From the NCBI RefSeq assembly GCF_009923995.1, contig NZ_RFSK01000021.1, positions 20,582 to 84,581 of the forward strand: a DNA stretch of 64,000 nt, given 5' to 3'. The DNA is from Janthinobacterium sp. (GTDB lineage Bacteria; Pseudomonadota; Gammaproteobacteria; Burkholderiales; Burkholderiaceae_D). This document shows positions 54,013 to 62,587 of this stretch, one piece after another. The notes beneath the pieces were generated by a model. That model ran no database searches and was not told the DNA's origin. It worked only from the letters and a program-made list of their open reading frames with translations. Both the position numbers and the translations under genes were made by a program. The stretch's first letter is position 1. Each line of letters starts with the position of its first letter.

Positions 54013-54906
54013 TCAGGCTGCGGCACCACGCCGCAGGGGGCGCTTCAGGTATTGCACCATCACCACGCCCAGCAGGGTCACGCCGCCGCCGATCACGTCA
54101 TAGCCATGCAGGGTTTCGCCGAGGAAGAGCATGGCGATGATGACGGTGAACACGGGCAATAAATTCATCAGGGTCGTCGCGCGGCTGGGGCCCAGCTTGG
54201 CCAGGCCGTGCATCCACAGGAAGGGCGCGATGACGGAGGCGGGGATGCCGGCAAACAGCACCAGCGGCAGGCCGGCGCTGGTGACGGGCGGCGCGGACTG
54301 GCTCAGGTAATACACGAACAGCACGGGCACGGCGCACCAGACCTGGATCAGCAGGGAGTGCCAGTTATTCAGGGGAATCTTCCAGCGCTTGAGCAGCACG
54401 CCGTAGCCCGCATACGACAGGCAGGCCAGCAGCATGAGGCCATCGCCGACGGCCGCGCCATGGGCGATCAGGGCGGCGGGCTCGCCATGGCTGAGCAGGT
54501 AGCCGAGTCCCAGCAGCGACACGAGGCCGCCGAAGACGCCGCCCACGGTGGCCGCCTCGCCCAGCAGCAGCACGGACAGGCCGACGGCCAGCAGCGGCAT
54601 CAGCGATGCCAAGATGCCCATGTTGGTGGCCGTCGTCGTCTGCGCGGCGATATAGGCGAGGCACTGGTACATGACCATGCCCAGCATGCCCAGCACAAAC
54701 AGTTTCCCCAGATACGGTTTCACCACGGCCCGCTGCTTCCACACGGGCCGGGCAAACACGAGCGCCAGCAGCACGCCGGCCAGCAGCCAGCGGTAGAAGG
54801 AGATGGCGGCCGGGTCGATCACGCCCACGGCCAGCTTGCTGACGATGGTGTTGATGGCCCAGATCAGCACGGCGATCACGGGAAACAGATAATGCTTGGC
54901 TTTCAT
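54013..54906 (-). CDS. EamA/DMT family transporter
   Basis: About 297 residues with ten predicted transmembrane helices and two EamA repeats (IWAINTIVSKLAVGVIDPAA in the first; LSYAGYGVLLKRW and later GETLHGYDVIGGGVTLLGV in the second). Probable metabolite or drug exporter; substrate unknown. The start MKAKHYLFPV at 54906 has GGAG upstream. Divergent from the araC-type gene, which may control it. Its stop is 2 bp from that of the convergent kinase gene. Confidence 0.91.
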   Translation of the reverse strand: MKAKHYLFPVIAVLIWAINTIVSKLAVGVIDPAAISFYRWLLAGVLLALVFARPVWKQRAVVKPYLGKLFVLGMLGMVMYQCLAYIAAQTTTATNMGILASLMPLLAVGLSVLLLGEAATVGGVFGGLVSLLGLGYLLSHGEPAALIAHGAAVGDGLMLLACLSYAGYGVLLKRWKIPLNNWHSLLIQVWCAVPVLFVYYLSQSAPPVTSAGLPLVLFAGIPASVIAPFLWMHGLAKLGPSRATTLMNLLPVFTVIIAMLFLGETLHGYDVIGGGVTLLGVVMVQYLKRPLRRGAAA

Positions 54907-54937
54907 GCAAGGACTCCACGATTCAATGAGCGCCATT

Positions 54938-54966
54938 TTCGCATGGTCCGATTCCATGGATATAAT
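54938..54966 (+). promoter_or_regulatory. Candidate promoter of the AraC-type gene
   Basis: TTCGCA (54938-54943), 17 bp and a perfect TATAAT (54961-54966), 48 bp before the ATG at 55014. The -35 is weak, consistent with activator help. Confidence 0.55.
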
Positions 54967-55013
54967 GCATACCGGACAATCGATGCAAAGAACAGGACAA
55001 AGCAGGAGAGCCG

Positions 55014-55793
55014 ATGGCCAGCAACCAGCATTTCCCCGCCGTATCCGACAGCCTGCCCTATCCCGTGTACTTTCGCCTCGACGATTACCACGCGCACCAG
55101 CAGTTCGATTACCAGAGCCATCCCTGGGGCCAGCTCACGTACTGCTCCACGGGCGTGATGGAAATCATGGTGGCGGGGCAGCGCTACCTGTCGCCGCCCC
55201 AGTATGCCGTGTGGATACCGCCCGAAACCTTGCATGACGGCTACATCCGCCAGGACGTGACCTTCCACTCGGCGTATATCGACGCCAGCCTGTGCGCCCG
55301 GCTGCCGGCCCGGCCGTGCGCGCTGGTGCTCAGCCCCCTGCTCAAGGCCATCCTCGGCGACTTCGCCGCACGGGGCGTCACCACGCCCGCCAGCGCCGCC
55401 GACCGGCGCCTGGCGCAGGTGCTGGTCGACCAGCTGGAACTGGCGCCGTGCAGCCGCAACTACCTGCCCGGCAGCGACGAACCCGTCATCGCGGCCCTGC
55501 TGGCCGCCCTGCAGGCCGAGCCGGGCAGTAACCGCTCACTGGCGGACTGGGCCGCGCAATTGCATGTAACGGAGCGCACCCTGGCGCGCCGCTGCCAGCG
55601 CGAACTGGGCATGCCGTTCGGCGAATGGCGCCAGCGCCAGCGCTTCCTGGCCGCCCTGCCCATGCTGGAACGGGGCGACACGGTGCAGGCGATCGCGCTG
55701 GAACTGGGCTACAGCACGGCCTCCGCCTTCATCGCCATGTTCCGCCGCCAGGGCGGCGGCACGCCCGACCAGTTCCGCCGCGGCATGCGCTGA
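55014..55793 (+). CDS. AraC family transcriptional regulator
   Basis: A 259-residue regulator with an N-terminal cupin-type sensing domain (about 20-100, HPWGQLTYCSTGVMEIMVAG) and a C-terminal double helix-turn-helix (about 165-255, LADWAAQLHVTERTLARRCQ and IALELGYSTASAFIAMFRRQ). Divergent from the EamA transporter, a usual target arrangement. Confidence 0.92.
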   Translation: MASNQHFPAVSDSLPYPVYFRLDDYHAHQQFDYQSHPWGQLTYCSTGVMEIMVAGQRYLSPPQYAVWIPPETLHDGYIRQDVTFHSAYIDASLCARLPARPCALVLSPLLKAILGDFAARGVTTPASAADRRLAQVLVDQLELAPCSRNYLPGSDEPVIAALLAALQAEPGSNRSLADWAAQLHVTERTLARRCQRELGMPFGEWRQRQRFLAALPMLERGDTVQAIALELGYSTASAFIAMFRRQGGGTPDQFRRGMR

Positions 55794-55873
55794 AAAAGGG
55801 GGCCAGGGGTAGCCGCCTTGTCATATGGGGATGCTAAAATTCAAACATCTTTCCAGAGAGCAAAAGGACGCGC

Positions 55874-58336
55874 ATGAATGCCAGCACTGAAACGGCCCGT
55901 GAAACCCCAGGCAGCGAGGATGCGCCTCCGGTAACAGAGACGGCCGTGGCGGCGCCGGCGCCCATCCGCCTGGAGAAAGCGGACGCGCCCACCGTGCTGG
56001 GCAAGCTGCGCACCCTGGTGCAGGACAAGACGCGCTTCGAGCCGCACGACATCACGCCGCTGGCCGAGGAAGACGTGCTGCAGGAATTCTCGCTGCAAGC
56101 CAACTACGCGCTGGAAGCGCGCTTCGAGCAGCGCGTCATCAACGGCTACTTCGCCCCGTCGGGCGGCGACTGCCGCTGCGGCGCGCATGAAGTGGGAGCG
56201 CTCGCTCACGCGCAGGAAAAGGAGCGCCTGCGCCGCGCGGCGGCCAAGCTGGACAATGCCTTGCGCCAGCCGGGCCACGCCTACAACGGCGTCGCGGCGG
56301 GCGTCTACCTGCCGCACGCCGTCAAGCACTGGCACCTGGACACCTGCAGCAACTGCACTGGCCGCGGCCGCATCGGCTGCCACACCTGCCACGGCGCGAC
56401 GACGGAAACGTGCTGGAGCTGCCACGGCGGGCGCACCGTCAGCTGCGACGCCTACGGCTGCTACGGCAGCGGCAAGGTATCGTGCTCGTATTGCAGCGGC
56501 AGCGGCACGGTGGCCGAGCAAGTCACCGATTACGTGACGGTGCAAGTGCCCACTACCACCTACAGCAACGGCAGCTCGCACACCAGCTACCACAGCGAAA
56601 CGCGCACGCAATACCGCACCGAACACCGCAATTGCTACCATTGCAGTTTCGGCAAGGTCACGTGCAACAGCTGCCACGGCTCCGGCAACATCAATTGCGG
56701 CACCTGCCGCGCCAGCGGCAGCATCACCTGCCGCACCTGCAGCGGCGTCGGCGACCTGCTCTGCAACCCCTGCGACGGTTCCGGCAAGGTGGGCAAGGCG
56801 GCGTGGATCGACGTGCACGTGGCCCCCGGCTACAGCGTCAGCTTGCCCAAGCAGGCGCCCGACGACGCGCGCCGCATCCGCGACAAGGAGAGCGTGCACT
56901 CACTGGCGGCGATTGCCAGCAGCCTCGCCCTGGCGAAAGTGAGCATTTACAATGAGGACCAGCCGCAGGAGGTCGACGCCCTGTATGCGGCCAAGCTGCG
57001 CATCGTGCGCCTGGACGCCGCGTGCAACGGGGAAAAGCACCAGCTGGTGGCGTACGGCACGGACCTGCGCTGGCTGACCCTGGACGACATCGTGGAAAAG
57101 CTGCTGCGCGGCGACCTCAAGGCCCTCAGCGACGCGCTGGCCGGCAGCGCCGACGATGGCCTGTTCTCGGCCCACGTGCAAGGGCTATTGACGCCGCTGC
57201 GCGACGTGGCCGCCTCGGAACTGAATGCGGACGTGATCGAAGCGGTGCTCAGCGGCGACGCGGACCACGCGCACGTCGATGTCGTCTCCGCCGAGTATGC
57301 CAGCAATGTGCGCACCTGCGTGCTGGGCGCCCTGCGCCAGGTCTACACGCGGCTGGCCAAGCAGTTCTGGTGGAAGGGCGCGCTGGCCGCGCTGGCTGCC
57401 GCCATCGCCACCTGGTTCTTCGCCGGACGCGGCATGGCGGCGCTGGCCGGCCTGCTCGTCACGGGTGCCGGCTACTGGCTGTTCAACCGCAGGGTGAAGG
57501 CCGTGCTGAGCGAGGCGCTGGGCGGCGAGCAGCAGGCGCTGCGCGCCATGCAGATCGCCGGCAAGGGCCGCCGCAACCAGCTGGCCCAGGTCCTGGTCCT
57601 GGCCCCGGCCAGCCTGGCCGTGCTGGCCGCCAGCTACGCCTTGCCCGTGCGCGTGCGCGCCCCTGCCCCGCCACAGCAGGCAGCCATGGCCTCGGTGCCG
57701 GTGGCGCCCCATGCGCCGGCCGCCGTGCCGCCGGATGCAAGCAGCGCCAAAGCCGTCAAGCTGTATGAAAACGGCGACAAGGTGCAGGCGCTGGCCATGC
57801 TGGAAAGCCTGGTCGGCAAGGGCGACGCCGGCGCGTATGGCCTGTATGGCTGGATGCTGCTGATGGGCGAAGGCCAGGGCGGCCCCGTCACGGCCCCCAC
57901 GGCGCAGCAGCGCGAAGCGCGCCAGGCGGCGGCCAAGCCCCTGATCGGCAAGGGACTCGTCAAGGGCGACAGCTACGCGCTGGCGGCGAAGGGCGTGATG
58001 CTGGCCGAAGGCTGGCAAGAGCCGCGCAACATGGCGCGCGGGCTGGACTTGCTGAAACAGGCGGCCGGCAAGGGCAATGCGCAAGCCATGCATCTGCTGG
58101 GCCTGTACAACGTGCGCGGCTACCAGATGCCCGTCAACCACAAGGAAGCACGCAAATGGTTCACCCTGGCCGCCGACAAGGGCAGCGCGGGCGATATCTA
58201 CAACCTGGGACTGATGGACTGGGAAGGCGCGGGCCTGAAACGCCCGGACCGCGCCAGCGCCATGCAGCGCTGGAAGATCGCCGCCGCCATGGGCGAGGAG
58301 CGCGCCATCAAGGCGGTGGCACAGGGACAGCCTTAA
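55874..58336 (+). CDS. Large membrane protein with ten cysteine pairs and Sel1-like repeats
   Basis: An 820-residue protein. After an acidic N-terminus and a helical region (about 35-150), two blocks of five cysteine pairs occur at about 158-207 and 254-300, spaced about 11 residues. Nine are C-x2-C, many followed by GxG as in the DnaJ zinc-binding region (CSYCSGSG, CNSCHGSG, CNPCDGSG); one is C-x4-C. A Ser/Thr/Tyr-rich insert separates the blocks. Hydrophobic segments follow at about 502-536 and 572-592. The C-terminus (about 625-815) has Sel1/TPR-like repeats (AMHLLGLYNVRGYQM, DIYNLGLMDWEGAG). No J domain is present. Each block could bind zinc; a scaffold or chaperone-like role is inferred. 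AAAGGA precedes the ATG. Confidence 0.8.
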   Translation: MNASTETARETPGSEDAPPVTETAVAAPAPIRLEKADAPTVLGKLRTLVQDKTRFEPHDITPLAEEDVLQEFSLQANYALEARFEQRVINGYFAPSGGDCRCGAHEVGALAHAQEKERLRRAAAKLDNALRQPGHAYNGVAAGVYLPHAVKHWHLDTCSNCTGRGRIGCHTCHGATTETCWSCHGGRTVSCDAYGCYGSGKVSCSYCSGSGTVAEQVTDYVTVQVPTTTYSNGSSHTSYHSETRTQYRTEHRNCYHCSFGKVTCNSCHGSGNINCGTCRASGSITCRTCSGVGDLLCNPCDGSGKVGKAAWIDVHVAPGYSVSLPKQAPDDARRIRDKESVHSLAAIASSLALAKVSIYNEDQPQEVDALYAAKLRIVRLDAACNGEKHQLVAYGTDLRWLTLDDIVEKLLRGDLKALSDALAGSADDGLFSAHVQGLLTPLRDVAASELNADVIEAVLSGDADHAHVDVVSAEYASNVRTCVLGALRQVYTRLAKQFWWKGALAALAAAIATWFFAGRGMAALAGLLVTGAGYWLFNRRVKAVLSEALGGEQQALRAMQIAGKGRRNQLAQVLVLAPASLAVLAASYALPVRVRAPAPPQQAAMASVPVAPHAPAAVPPDASSAKAVKLYENGDKVQALAMLESLVGKGDAGAYGLYGWMLLMGEGQGGPVTAPTAQQREARQAAAKPLIGKGLVKGDSYALAAKGVMLAEGWQEPRNMARGLDLLKQAAGKGNAQAMHLLGLYNVRGYQMPVNHKEARKWFTLAADKGSAGDIYNLGLMDWEGAGLKRPDRASAMQRWKIAAAMGEERAIKAVAQGQP

Positions 58337-58986
58337 GCTGCTGCGGCGGCGGCCAGCGCCTGCAAGGCCATCGGGTTCGGCGTCGGCTCGCCGATTTTCG
58401 TCAGCAGGTTGCGATCCGTGTGGTGGAATGGTTCGTCCTTGCCGCGGATGAGCATGACCGTGTCCTCGTCGTAGCCCCAGGTGCCGTCCGCGTGGATGTC
58501 GACCTTGATGCGGTACTCGACGGTGGTGAAGGCGTGTTCCAGGAAGGGGTTCGAGCAGATGCCATAGGCCGTCGACTCGCGCTTGGCCACCAGCTCGAAA
58601 CTGGTGGCGTCCGCCGTCGTCGTGCCGGACGCCATGGCGATCTGGCCGCGCGGGATGGCCAGGGTCTGGATCACGGCGCCCGTGGCCGGCTCCCACAGCC
58701 AGTAGCCCACCTGTTCGTGGTAGGTTTTGACTTGATCCGGCTTGGTGATGTGGATGTAGTAGCGCAGGCCGTAGAACAGCTGCGGGCCGTTGGTGACAGG
58801 GTCGATCGGCTGCAGCTCGATGCGCTCGACGAAGGCCTGCTTGCGCGGACCATCGGCCTTCGGCTTGACGTCCAGGCCGCGCGTGCCGGTCCAGATGCCG
58901 GCCATGCCGGTCAGGGGGCCCAGGTTGTTCAGGGTGTGCACGTCGGCGGACGGCTCGGTGTAGATATCTTCGGGAAAATCGCTCAT
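58333..58986 (-). CDS. Heme-binding beta-barrel (nitrobindin/THAP4-like) protein
   Basis: About 217 residues. The body matches the nitrobindin-type fatty-acid-binding-like barrel: LTGMAGIWTGTRGLDV, FYGLRYYIHITKPDQVKTYH, EQVGYWLWEPATG and TLAIPRGQIAMASG. Family members bind heme at an open site and may handle NO or peroxynitrite. The start MSDFPEDIYTEP at 58986 is used; the track's 90 extra residues are a shadow of the next gene. Its stop overlaps that of the convergent Sel1 gene (TTAA). Confidence 0.85.
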   Translation of the reverse strand: MSDFPEDIYTEPSADVHTLNNLGPLTGMAGIWTGTRGLDVKPKADGPRKQAFVERIELQPIDPVTNGPQLFYGLRYYIHITKPDQVKTYHEQVGYWLWEPATGAVIQTLAIPRGQIAMASGTTTADATSFELVAKRESTAYGICSNPFLEHAFTTVEYRIKVDIHADGTWGYDEDTVMLIRGKDEPFHHTDRNLLTKIGEPTPNPMALQALAAAAAA

Positions 58987-59042
58987 GCGGAAGTCTTCAA
59001 AATGGGGCAACAGTGCTTGCCGCCATTGTAAGACCCAGGCCG

Positions 59043-59447
59043 CTACCGTGGAAAGAGCGCGATATGGCGTTCGATGAACGCGACCGATGCCCGGGCCAGC
59101 GTCGGGCGCTGCGCCGCGAACAGCGCCGCGTCGCGCGCCTGCAGCAAATTGCCCGCCACTTCCGGCAAGTGCAGCTGGCCGGCGATCAGCGCCGCCACCG
59201 CGTCGATATTCGCGTACAGGGCGCTGTCGAAGCCCTCCCAGTCCACGTAGGCCAGCCACCCGGCCAGCATCACCATGGCGGCGACGGGCGGCGCCAGGGC
59301 CGCGATGCGCTCCGCGCGCAGCACGCTGTCGTCGCGGATGCCTTCCTGCTGCAGGACGGCCAGCGCCACCTGCTGCAGCGCGTCCTCCGGCCCATGCCGG
59401 TGCCTGTCCAGCAGGCGCCGCGTCAGGCTGGAACTGGCTGCCTCCAT
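59043..59447 (-). CDS. Small protein of unknown function downstream of map
   Basis: A 134-residue helical protein (MEAASSSLTRRLLDRHRHGP at the start, VAALIAGQLHLPEVAGNLLQ later) with one hydrophobic stretch (IAALAPPVAAMVMLAGWLAY). No family recognised. The ATG lies 2 bp after the map stop (TGACCATG), so translation is probably coupled, and the nitrobindin-like gene follows 56 bp later. Confidence 0.72.
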   Translation of the reverse strand: MEAASSSLTRRLLDRHRHGPEDALQQVALAVLQQEGIRDDSVLRAERIAALAPPVAAMVMLAGWLAYVDWEGFDSALYANIDAVAALIAGQLHLPEVAGNLLQARDAALFAAQRPTLARASVAFIERHIALFPR

Positions 59448-59449
59448 GG

Positions 59450-60253
59450 TCAGACCAGCGGGTCCGGCAAACCGGTCAGGGTGAAGATTTCAAAGCCTGT
59501 TTCCGTCACGGCCAGCGAATGCTCGAACTGCGCCGACAGCGAACGGTCCTTCGTCACCGTCGTCCATTTGTCCGGCAAGACCTTGACCTGGTAGCTGCCC
59601 ACGTTGAGCATCGGTTCAATCGTAAAGATCATGCCCGGTTCGAGCACGATGCCCGTGCCGGCGCGGCCATAGTGCAGCACTTGCGGCGTGTCGTGGAAGA
59701 CCTGGCCCACGCCATGGCCGCAGAAGTCGCGCACGGAGGAAAAGCCCTGCGCCTTGGCCACGGCTTCGATGGCGGCGCCCACGTCGCCCAGGGTCGCGCC
59801 CGGACGCACGGTGTGGATGCCGGCCATCATGGCGTCATATGCCGTGTTGACGAGGCGATTGGCCAGGATGGAGACGGCGCCCACCTTGAATGTGCGGCTG
59901 GTGTCGCCGAACCAGCCGTTGAACTTCGGCGTCACGTCGATGTTCAGGATGTCGCCCACTTTCAGAATCTTGGTGTCCGACGGGATGCCGTGCGTGACCA
60001 CGTGGTTGACGGAGATGCAGCTGGCGTGCTTGTAGCCGTGGTAGTCGATGGTGCCGGGGATGGCGCCGGCGGCGCGCATGAATTCTTCGCACAGGGCGTC
60101 GAGCTTGGCCGTCGAGACGCCCGGTTTGACGAAAGGCGTGATGTAGTCGAGCGTGTCGGCGGCGATGCGGCCGGCCGCGCGCATGCCGATGAAGCCTTCT
60201 TCATCGTGCAGGGGGATTTTCTTGCCGTGTTCAAGCTGGGTGGAATAGCGCAT
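59450..60253 (-). CDS. map: Type I methionine aminopeptidase
   Basis: Removes the initiator methionine from nascent proteins. About 267 residues. The dinuclear metal ligands are visible: Asp in NIDVTPKFNGWFGDTSRTF (two), His in CGHGVGQVFHDTP, Glu in IFTIEPML and Glu in AQFEHSLAV. The substrate His is in NHVVTHGIP. The start MRYSTQLEHGKKIPLHDEEG at 60253 is right; the track's version adds 184 residues of tetR shadow. Not next to rpsB here, so it may be a second copy. Confidence 0.95.
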   Translation of the reverse strand: MRYSTQLEHGKKIPLHDEEGFIGMRAAGRIAADTLDYITPFVKPGVSTAKLDALCEEFMRAAGAIPGTIDYHGYKHASCISVNHVVTHGIPSDTKILKVGDILNIDVTPKFNGWFGDTSRTFKVGAVSILANRLVNTAYDAMMAGIHTVRPGATLGDVGAAIEAVAKAQGFSSVRDFCGHGVGQVFHDTPQVLHYGRAGTGIVLEPGMIFTIEPMLNVGSYQVKVLPDKWTTVTKDRSLSAQFEHSLAVTETGFEIFTLTGLPDPLV

Positions 60254-60270
60254 GGGGATTCTTTTCTTTG

Positions 60271-60870
60271 TTAGTGTGTGGTGGTGTGGGCGGCCCAGCC
60301 GCGCACGGCATCGTGCGAGGCGCGCAGCATGGCGTCGACGCTGGCCGGTATCGGCCGCTCCTGCGTCAGGTAAGGCTTGACGACGGCCACGGGGGCGTCG
60401 ATCAGCACGAATTTGAGCAGCATGTGATCCAGGTCCAGCTCCGTGGTGGCGGGCATGGAGGCGGCGCAGCGGGCGAAGCAGGCGTCGAGCGCCGCCTGCT
60501 CTTCCTCCACGGCGGCGGCCAGTTCTTCGCTCAGGCCCCCGTTGAAGTCGGGACTGTCCGCGCATTGCAGCAGGAAGCGCGCGTACACGGGCTTGCGCCG
60601 GCACCAGTCCAGCAAGCCGTGCACGCCGGCCCACGTGTCGCCGCCCAGCCAGCGGCTGGCCACTTCCTCGCGGAAGTCGCTCTTCACGCGCAGCCAGGCG
60701 CGCGCCAGGATGGCGTTGCGCGAATCGAAGCGGTGATACACGGAACCGATGGGCGCGCCGGCCTTGACGGCGATGGCGGCCATCGACACGGCCGCCACGC
60801 CGCACTGGGCGGCGACGGCGATCGCGCTGTCGATGAAGTTGTTTTCGTTGAATTTAGCAAGTCTGACCAT
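60271..60870 (-). CDS. TetR family transcriptional regulator
   Basis: A 199-residue repressor with the N-terminal helix-turn-helix (about 24-50, VSMAAIAVKAGAPIGSVYHR) and a helical ligand domain. A perfect 24-bp palindrome lies 1 bp upstream of its start codon, so it almost certainly represses itself. It is 17 bp upstream of map, so map, the unknown gene and the nitrobindin-like gene may be under the same control. Confidence 0.9.
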   Translation of the reverse strand: MVRLAKFNENNFIDSAIAVAAQCGVAAVSMAAIAVKAGAPIGSVYHRFDSRNAILARAWLRVKSDFREEVASRWLGGDTWAGVHGLLDWCRRKPVYARFLLQCADSPDFNGGLSEELAAAVEEEQAALDACFARCAASMPATTELDLDHMLLKFVLIDAPVAVVKPYLTQERPIPASVDAMLRASHDAVRGWAAHTTTH

Positions 60871-60871
60871 C

Positions 60872-60895
60872 CAAATAGAATACAGATTCTATTTG
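60872..60895. promoter_or_regulatory. Palindromic operator of the TetR gene
   Basis: CAAATAGAAT-ACAG-ATTCTATTTG, perfect 10-bp arms and a 4-bp centre, immediately upstream of the tetR start. AT-rich against the GC-rich surroundings. It covers the ribosome site/promoter end, typical of TetR autoregulation. Confidence 0.8.
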
Positions 60896-60992
60896 CTTTC
60901 GTCAAGCACCCCGGCCGGCGTGCAAACGCAGGCAACACGAGTTCCCTTGCTGCCTTACAATGGTATGCACGAAACACTCAAGGAGAAATCGC

Positions 60993-62507
60993 TTGCTTAC
61001 GCCCCCCTTCATTGCCTCCGCCCGTTTTGATGATCCACGCCTGGCTTTGGCCCAAGTGCAAGCCATCTACCGCAGCAGCATCGAACACTTGCGCGATGCG
61101 CTGCAACGTTTTGTCGCCGGCGAAGACATGCACGAGCGCGTGCGCGCCTGCTACCCCTTCGTGCGCATCCAGACGGACACCGTGGCGCGCGCCGATTCGC
61201 CGCTGGCCTACGGTTTCGTCGCCGGTCCCGGGGTGTTTGAAACCACCCTGACCCGCCCCGACCTGTTTGGCGACTATTATCTCGACCAGTTCACCCTGCT
61301 GCTGAAAAACCATAACCGGGGCCAGAAGGTGCTGCTGGAAGTGGGCGTCAGCGCGCAGCCGATTCCCGTGCATTTCTCGTTCGCCGAGCATGACCATATC
61401 GAAGGCAATATGGATGCGGGCCGCCGCCTGGCCATGCGCGACCTGTTCGACCTGCCCGACCTGTCGGCCATGGACGACGGCATCGCCAACGGCACGCACG
61501 AACCGGCGCACGGCGAAGCGCAGCCGCTGGCCCTGTTCACGGGTCCGCGCGTGGACTATTCACTGCAGCGCCTGCGCCACTACAGCGGCACCTCGCCGCA
61601 GCACTTCCAGAACTTCGTCCTGTTTACCAATTACCAGTTCTATATCGACGAATTCATCCGCCTGGGCCACGCCATGATGGACCGTGCGCCCGACGCCGCT
61701 GCGCCATCGGACGACGACGGCTATGTCGCCTTCGTCGAACCGGGCAACGTCGTCACCCGCCGCGTGGGACAGACGGTGGAAAGCGAGGATGCGCTGGGCG
61801 CCGCCCCGCCGCGCCTGCCGCAGATGCCCGCCTACCACCTGCTGCGCGCGGACGGCAGCGGCATCACCATGGTCAATATCGGCGTGGGACCGGCGAACGC
61901 CAAGACCATCACCGACCATATCGCCGTGCTGCGCCCGCACGCCTGGCTGATGCTGGGCCACTGCGCCGGCCTGCGCACCACGCAAAGCCTGGGCGACTAC
62001 GTGCTGGCGCACGCCTACGTGCGCGAAGACCACGTGCTCGACGAAGACTTGCCCCTGTGGGTGCCGATCCCGCCGCTGGCGGAAATCCAGCAGGCGCTGC
62101 AAACGGCGGTAGCGGAAATCACCCAGCTGACGGGGCATGATCTGAAACACATCATGCGCACGGGGACGGTGGCCAGCACGGACAACCGCAACTGGGAACT
62201 GCTGCCGCAGCGCACGCCGGAGCGCCGCTTCAGCCAGAGCCGCGCCATCGCCCTGGACATGGAAAGCGCGACGATCGCCGCCAACGGCTTCCGCTTCCGC
62301 GTGCCCTACGGCACCCTGCTGTGCGTCAGCGACAAGCCCCTGCACGGCGAAATCAAGCTGCCCGGCATGGCCAACCACTTCTACCGCGAACGCGTCGACC
62401 AGCACCTGCGCATCGGCATCCGCGCCGTGGAACTGCTGCGCCGCCAGGGCGTGGACCGGCTGCACAGCCGCAAATTGCGCAGCTTTGCCGAGGTGGCGTT
62501 CCAGTAA
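60993..62507 (+). CDS. amn: AMP nucleosidase
   Basis: Hydrolyses AMP to adenine and ribose-5-phosphate. About 504 residues. An N-terminal AMP nucleosidase domain (about 1-180) precedes a nucleoside-phosphorylase-like domain with MVNIGVGPANAKTITDHIA, MLGHCAGLR and ALDMESATIAANGFR, and CVSDKPLHGEIK. I start at TTG 60993 (LTPPFIASARFDDP), because AGGAG is 7 bases upstream; the track's ATG at 60960 has no ribosome site. Divergent from tetR. Confidence 0.92.
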   Translation: MLTPPFIASARFDDPRLALAQVQAIYRSSIEHLRDALQRFVAGEDMHERVRACYPFVRIQTDTVARADSPLAYGFVAGPGVFETTLTRPDLFGDYYLDQFTLLLKNHNRGQKVLLEVGVSAQPIPVHFSFAEHDHIEGNMDAGRRLAMRDLFDLPDLSAMDDGIANGTHEPAHGEAQPLALFTGPRVDYSLQRLRHYSGTSPQHFQNFVLFTNYQFYIDEFIRLGHAMMDRAPDAAAPSDDDGYVAFVEPGNVVTRRVGQTVESEDALGAAPPRLPQMPAYHLLRADGSGITMVNIGVGPANAKTITDHIAVLRPHAWLMLGHCAGLRTTQSLGDYVLAHAYVREDHVLDEDLPLWVPIPPLAEIQQALQTAVAEITQLTGHDLKHIMRTGTVASTDNRNWELLPQRTPERRFSQSRAIALDMESATIAANGFRFRVPYGTLLCVSDKPLHGEIKLPGMANHFYRERVDQHLRIGIRAVELLRRQGVDRLHSRKLRSFAEVAFQ

Positions 62508-62527
62508 CCGTCCACATCAAGCCTCAT

Positions 62528-62563
62528 CAGTATCACATCATGGCTCGCCATGATGTGATACTG
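62528..62563. repeat. 17-bp perfect inverted repeat between convergent genes
   Basis: CAGTATCACATCATGGC and GCCATGATGTGATACTG with a 2-base centre, 20 bp after amn and 24 bp after the facing exported-protein gene stop. No T tract on either strand. Probably a bidirectional hairpin that stops or stabilises both transcripts. Confidence 0.75.
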
Positions 62564-62587
62564 GAACCACTTAACCGTCAGATCCAA

